DNA of 64,000 nt from positions 1-64,000 of the forward strand of contig CAZCVY010000004.1 in the NCBI GenBank assembly GCA_964501985.1, in the 5' to 3' direction. A model generated the notes under the pieces. That model ran no database searches. It had not been told where the DNA came from and saw only the letters and a list, made by a program, of their open reading frames with translations. How positions within the stretch are numbered: position 1 is the stretch's first letter; each line of letters opens with the position of its first letter. The stretch comes from Bog-366 sp964501985 (GTDB lineage: Bacteria; Acidobacteriota; Terriglobia; UBA7540). Position numbers and translations under genes: made by a program. Of this stretch, positions 60,797-64,000 are shown piece by piece.

Positions 60797-61765
60797 ATGA
60801 ATATTCTCGTTACCGGCGGCGCGGGCTATGTGGGATCAACCCTCGTGCCGCTACTTCTCGCTGACGGGCACCGCGTTCGCGTGCTGGATACCCTCCTGCA
60901 TGGTGGCGATTCCCTGCTCGGCGTTTGGTCCCACCCCAGTTTTGAATTCGTTCGTGACGACCTTCGTGACCGGGCCAAGGTGCAATCCGCCTTGTCCGGA
61001 ATTGATGCAGTGGTCCATCTTGCCGCCGTGGTCGGAGATCCTGCGTGTTCCCGCGAGCCGGATCTCGCGCGCGCCGTCAATCTCGACGCCGCGCTCGCCC
61101 TCATCGAGGAAAGTCAGCGGGCCGGGGTCAGCCGCTTCCTCTTTGCCTCCACGTGCAGTAACTATGGAAAAATGCAAGACGCCGATAAATACGTCGATGA
61201 GGAGACGGAATTGCGCCCTGTGTCCCTCTATGCCGAGACGAAGGTAGCGGTGGAAAAGGCGTTGTTAGAGAGTGGCCACAATGGGAAATGGTCGCCCACC
61301 CCTTTGCGGTTTGCGACTATCTTTGGCGTGTCGCCCCGAATGCGATTCGATTTGACCGTGAACGAATTCACCATGGAGATGCTGACCAAGAAGCACCTCC
61401 AGGTGTTCGGTGAACAATTCTGGCGCCCCTACATCCATGTGCGGGATGCCGCTCGCGCGATTCATCTGGTCCTCAGTTCGCCGCAAGCGAAAGTTGCGGG
61501 CGGTGTCTTTAACGTCGGCGCGACCGATCAAAACTTCCAAAAGCAGCAGCTCGTCGAGATGATCCGCCCGTATGAACCCGATGCCGTCGTCGAATTCGTA
61601 CACAGGAACGAAGATCCGCGGGACTACCGCGTATCGTTCACCCGCATCACGAGCCAACTCGGCTTCAAGATCACCCGTACCGTCGCCCAGGGCATTGAGG
61701 AAGTGGCGAATCTTGTACGCAGCAAAATTATCTGCAACTTTGCCGAGGGGAGATATCGCAATTGA
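60797..61765 (+). CDS. NAD-dependent epimerase/dehydratase (extended SDR)
   Basis: This extended SDR has 322 residues. The coenzyme motif ILVTGGAGYVGSTL opens the protein; VVHLAAVVGDPACSREPDLA and ASTCSNYGK follow, with the YxxxK catalytic pair in LYAETKVAVEKAL. These lines mark an SDR subgroup common in O-antigen loci and commonly labelled UDP-glucose 4-epimerase, but its substrate is unknown. It could serve as the 4,6-dehydratase missing from the nonulosonate pathway, though it lacks the LegB N-terminus I would expect. ATG 60797 is chosen because the earlier in-frame start at 60740 precedes the Rossmann motif by 19 residues. Confidence 0.85.
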   Translation: MNILVTGGAGYVGSTLVPLLLADGHRVRVLDTLLHGGDSLLGVWSHPSFEFVRDDLRDRAKVQSALSGIDAVVHLAAVVGDPACSREPDLARAVNLDAALALIEESQRAGVSRFLFASTCSNYGKMQDADKYVDEETELRPVSLYAETKVAVEKALLESGHNGKWSPTPLRFATIFGVSPRMRFDLTVNEFTMEMLTKKHLQVFGEQFWRPYIHVRDAARAIHLVLSSPQAKVAGGVFNVGATDQNFQKQQLVEMIRPYEPDAVVEFVHRNEDPRDYRVSFTRITSQLGFKITRTVAQGIEEVANLVRSKIICNFAEGRYRN

Positions 61766-62985
61766 ACCCGACAGAAAAGCTGGCTCCAGGAGCGCCGCCC
61801 CCTGCGGACTTCGTTCCCTTGATCGTGCCGGAAATTCGCGGCAACGAGTGGAAGTATGTGAAGGAATGCCTCGATACGAACTGGGTCTCGTCAGTCGGGA
61901 GCTATGTCGATCGCTTCGAGAAACTGGCGGCAGAGCAGGCGGGCACAGAATATGCCGTCGCCACAGTCAACGGTACCGCAGCCTTGCACATTGCCTTGCT
62001 GCTGGCGGGCGTGAAAGCAGACGATGAAGTGGTCGTCTCCTCGCTCACTTTCATCGCCCCGGCCAATGCCATCCGCTATGTGGGCGCCTGGCCCGTTTTC
62101 ATTGATGCTGAGCCCAAGTACTGGCAGATCGATCCCGCGGAAGTGGTCAAGTTTCTCGAAACAGGCTGCCAGTGGGATGGACGGGAGTTGCGCAACCGCA
62201 AAACCGGCCGGCGCGTGAAGGCCATCCTCCCGGTCCACATCCTCGGCCATCCGGCCGACCTGGACCCAATCCTAGCAGTGGCGGAGAAATACTCGTTGCC
62301 GGTCATCGAGGACGCCACCGAGGGCCTGGGCGCGCGCTATCGCGGAAAGAAGCTCGGCGGCATCGGTCACGCCGGTTGCCTGAGCTTCAATGGGAACAAA
62401 ATTATCACCACCGGGGGCGGCGGCATGTTCGTCACCAATAATGCCGAGTGGGCCGCTCGCGCCAAGTACCTCACGACCCAGGCAAAAGACGATCTGATTG
62501 AATATGTCCACAATGCTGTGGGCTATAACTACCGCCTCACGAATTTGCTGGCGGCGATGGGTTGTGCGCAGATGGAACAGCTCGACGAATTCGTGGAAGC
62601 CAAACGACGGATCGCCAAGCGCTACCAAGACGAATTAGCTTCTATTCCGGGGATTTGCCTCCCGGAAGAAGCGGATTGGGCGTTTAGCACGTATTGGATG
62701 TATACCGTGTTGGTCGATGAAAAAGTGTCGGGCATTAACTCGCGAGACCTTCTCCGCGAACTGGCCGCCCGGAAAATCCAGACGCGTCCGCTATGGCAAC
62801 CGATGCATCGTTCCCCCGCTCACGATTCCTCCGGCAACCCCGCCTGCCCGAATTCCGATGCGATCCACGGCCAGGCAATCAGCTTGCCGTGTTCGGTGGG
62901 ACTGACTTCCGCAGCACAGAGTCGCGTGCTGGACGTTCTAACTCATACTCTCGGTGAGCGGAGAGTGCCGGCGGGTACAAAATGA
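61762..62985 (+). CDS. LegC-family sugar aminotransferase
   Basis: This PLP-dependent enzyme has 407 residues. The N-terminal VPEIRGNEWKYVKECLDT followed by WVSSVGSYVDRFE is the LegC signature. VNGTAALHIALL, EDATEGLGARYRGK and the PLP-lysine region SFNGNKIITTGGGGM complete it. LegC aminates C4 of the 6-deoxy keto sugar in legionaminic acid synthesis, which links this gene to the block at 44-53 kb. The TTG start overlaps the preceding stop (TTGA) with GAGGGGAGA ahead of it. The next gene overlaps by ATGA. Confidence 0.9.
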   Translation: MNPTEKLAPGAPPPADFVPLIVPEIRGNEWKYVKECLDTNWVSSVGSYVDRFEKLAAEQAGTEYAVATVNGTAALHIALLLAGVKADDEVVVSSLTFIAPANAIRYVGAWPVFIDAEPKYWQIDPAEVVKFLETGCQWDGRELRNRKTGRRVKAILPVHILGHPADLDPILAVAEKYSLPVIEDATEGLGARYRGKKLGGIGHAGCLSFNGNKIITTGGGGMFVTNNAEWAARAKYLTTQAKDDLIEYVHNAVGYNYRLTNLLAAMGCAQMEQLDEFVEAKRRIAKRYQDELASIPGICLPEEADWAFSTYWMYTVLVDEKVSGINSRDLLRELAARKIQTRPLWQPMHRSPAHDSSGNPACPNSDAIHGQAISLPCSVGLTSAAQSRVLDVLTHTLGERRVPAGTK

Positions 62986-64000
62986 TCCAGTGCCCGCCGC
63001 CCGCGACGAGGACACCTTCGCCGCGACTCCCGACTGACATGGACTTGCACGATCTGTTCCGGTCGCCAGAAGGAAGCCGCCTTCAGGCGTTCGCACAAAT
63101 GCAATTGCACCTGTATCGGCACGACGTGAGTCTGCAAGACTACTTCATGACAATTCAGTCGGACACGTTGGCAAGCCCTCGTGCCAGTTCAGGCGATCGA
63201 CGCGCGGTTAACCGGCATATCGAATGGGCGATCCTCGCCGCAGACAGAGTCAGCCAGTTTGGTCCGCGCCGCAGAATCAAGGCGGACGTGCTCGTCTGCC
63301 CGGTTCCGTACTTTGACCGGAAGACCGAGACGCAGTTTCTGGCACGGACTCTTCTGGCGCTCGCGCAAACAGATGCGACAATTCTCTGTTTGCTGCCTTT
63401 TTCCGCCCCCTGTCGGGACGAATTGAACGCCCGGCTGGCGGCGGCAGGGCGCGCCGGCCAAGTCACGTTCATTGACCCGGCCGCCCCCTTGAATCCCGTG
63501 GAGTCCCGTTTGCGCCCGGAGGTCGCTCGGTTGCGCGGACGCGCGGCATTTGACGAAACGGTACAGATTCTCGAACCGCATAAACTCAGCCCCAGCATCG
63601 ACACCAAGGCCAATTTCGAACATGTAGCGTTCTTTGTTGAGTCCTGGGAGCGTCTGGCGCCGTGGGTGGAATTTGATGCGCTTGTCACCCGCTGCCACTG
63701 GCATGTGCTTTGTAGTTCCGTCTGCCGAACGGCGCTAGAGCGAGGTAAGCCGGTCGTCACCTTTCAACAGGGAGTAATTAGCCATACCTTGGAGGCTCCG
63801 GTCACTGCATCCACGTATGTCGCTTTTGGTCCGTCTTCGGCGTCCTTCCTGGCGAGAGTCAATCATGCGTTCTTCGGGGCGGCCGGAATGCCCGAGTCAC
63901 CGGTCGAATACGTCAGCGGGGGGAGCCTCTGTGACACCATAACCTCGCTCCCCGACCAATTTGACCTCCAGACGTTGCTCCTGGTCGATGAGCCGACCGA
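62982..64000 (+). CDS. GT-B-like surface-glycan protein, truncated by window end
   Basis: An uninterrupted frame of about 340 codons starts at the ATG overlapping the legC stop and runs off the window. The visible part has no signal peptide or membrane helix. VLVCPVPYFDRKTET and, near residue 250, PVVTFQQGVISHTLEA followed by AFGPSSASFL recall the QHG-containing loop of GT-B-fold capsule transferases and sialyltransferase-like proteins. It may be the transferase for the nonulosonic acid, given its place after legC, but only a full-length sequence could show that. Codon use is like that of its neighbours. Confidence 0.72.
   Translation, partial: MIQCPPPATRTPSPRLPTDMDLHDLFRSPEGSRLQAFAQMQLHLYRHDVSLQDYFMTIQSDTLASPRASSGDRRAVNRHIEWAILAADRVSQFGPRRRIKADVLVCPVPYFDRKTETQFLARTLLALAQTDATILCLLPFSAPCRDELNARLAAAGRAGQVTFIDPAAPLNPVESRLRPEVARLRGRAAFDETVQILEPHKLSPSIDTKANFEHVAFFVESWERLAPWVEFDALVTRCHWHVLCSSVCRTALERGKPVVTFQQGVISHTLEAPVTASTYVAFGPSSASFLARVNHAFFGAAGMPESPVEYVSGGSLCDTITSLPDQFDLQTLLLVDEPT

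Overview
The window is GC-rich and reads as an acidobacterial (Acidobacteriota, Terriglobia-like) chromosome segment. This is inferred from three things: a small C-terminal FPHxGY..CWYL protein of a type common in that phylum, an XRE regulator of the acidobacterial form, and the style of the exopolysaccharide genes. No rRNA, tRNA, CRISPR array or insertion sequence was seen. Nearly everything after 5 kb is one large surface-polysaccharide locus on the + strand.

Region 1 (1-4.4 kb) is ordinary flank. It holds a small membrane-anchored protein, a secreted c-type cytochrome with FNR-like palindromes upstream, an XRE regulator and pyrB on the - strand, and a NarL/LuxR-type response regulator. Region 2 (4.4-12.7 kb) is the regulatory and export head of the locus. 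A long, hairpin-rich, repeat-containing leader precedes a PilZ protein, a NusG-paralogue antiterminator, Wza-like export protein, Wzz-like co-polymerase, BY-kinase-like ATPase, VanZ-like protein, outer-membrane barrel and a priming sugar-phosphate transferase carrying a degenerate GGDEF-like domain.

Region 3 (12.7-27.8 kb) makes and assembles repeat units. It contains a 2,3-diamino-uronate type cassette (oxidoreductase, acetyltransferase, aminotransferase, shortened sugar dehydrogenase), glycosyltransferases, an alpha/alpha-toroid protein, two asparagine-synthetase-like enzymes (one without the Cys2 nucleophile), a deacetylase-like protein, a Wzy/ligase-like membrane protein and a GNAT/FemAB-like protein. 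One secreted beta-helix protein (27.85-29.5 kb) lies on the opposite strand. Region 4 (30-44 kb) has a GT14-GT2 fusion, a GT4, a Wzx flippase, an FkbH-ACP-acyltransferase module, a NodB-like protein of unknown function, a Wzm/Wzt ABC exporter and a pyruvyltransferase-like protein. The presence of both Wzx/Wzy and Wzm/Wzt parts suggests two export routes or two polymers.

Region 5 (43.5-64 kb) is a nonulosonic (legionaminic-like) acid locus: NeuD, NeuB, NeuC, PtmE-like, NeuA/LegF, PtmA-like SDR, MocA-type oxidoreductase, a second SDR, and later a LegC-type aminotransferase. It is interrupted by a B12-type radical SAM protein. Next to that gene is a frameshifted fossil of the C-terminus of a large membrane protein whose intact paralogue sits 13 kb downstream. 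GT-C-like proteins, an acyltransferase-3, a deacetylase overlapping a DUF4910/M28-like protein, and a truncated GT-B-like gene running off the end complete the window. The strongest candidates for undescribed biology are the leader/NusG control region, the FkbH-ACP-LbH acyl module, the radical SAM enzyme inside the nonulosonate operon, and the Cys-less asparagine synthetase paired with a GNAT-like protein.
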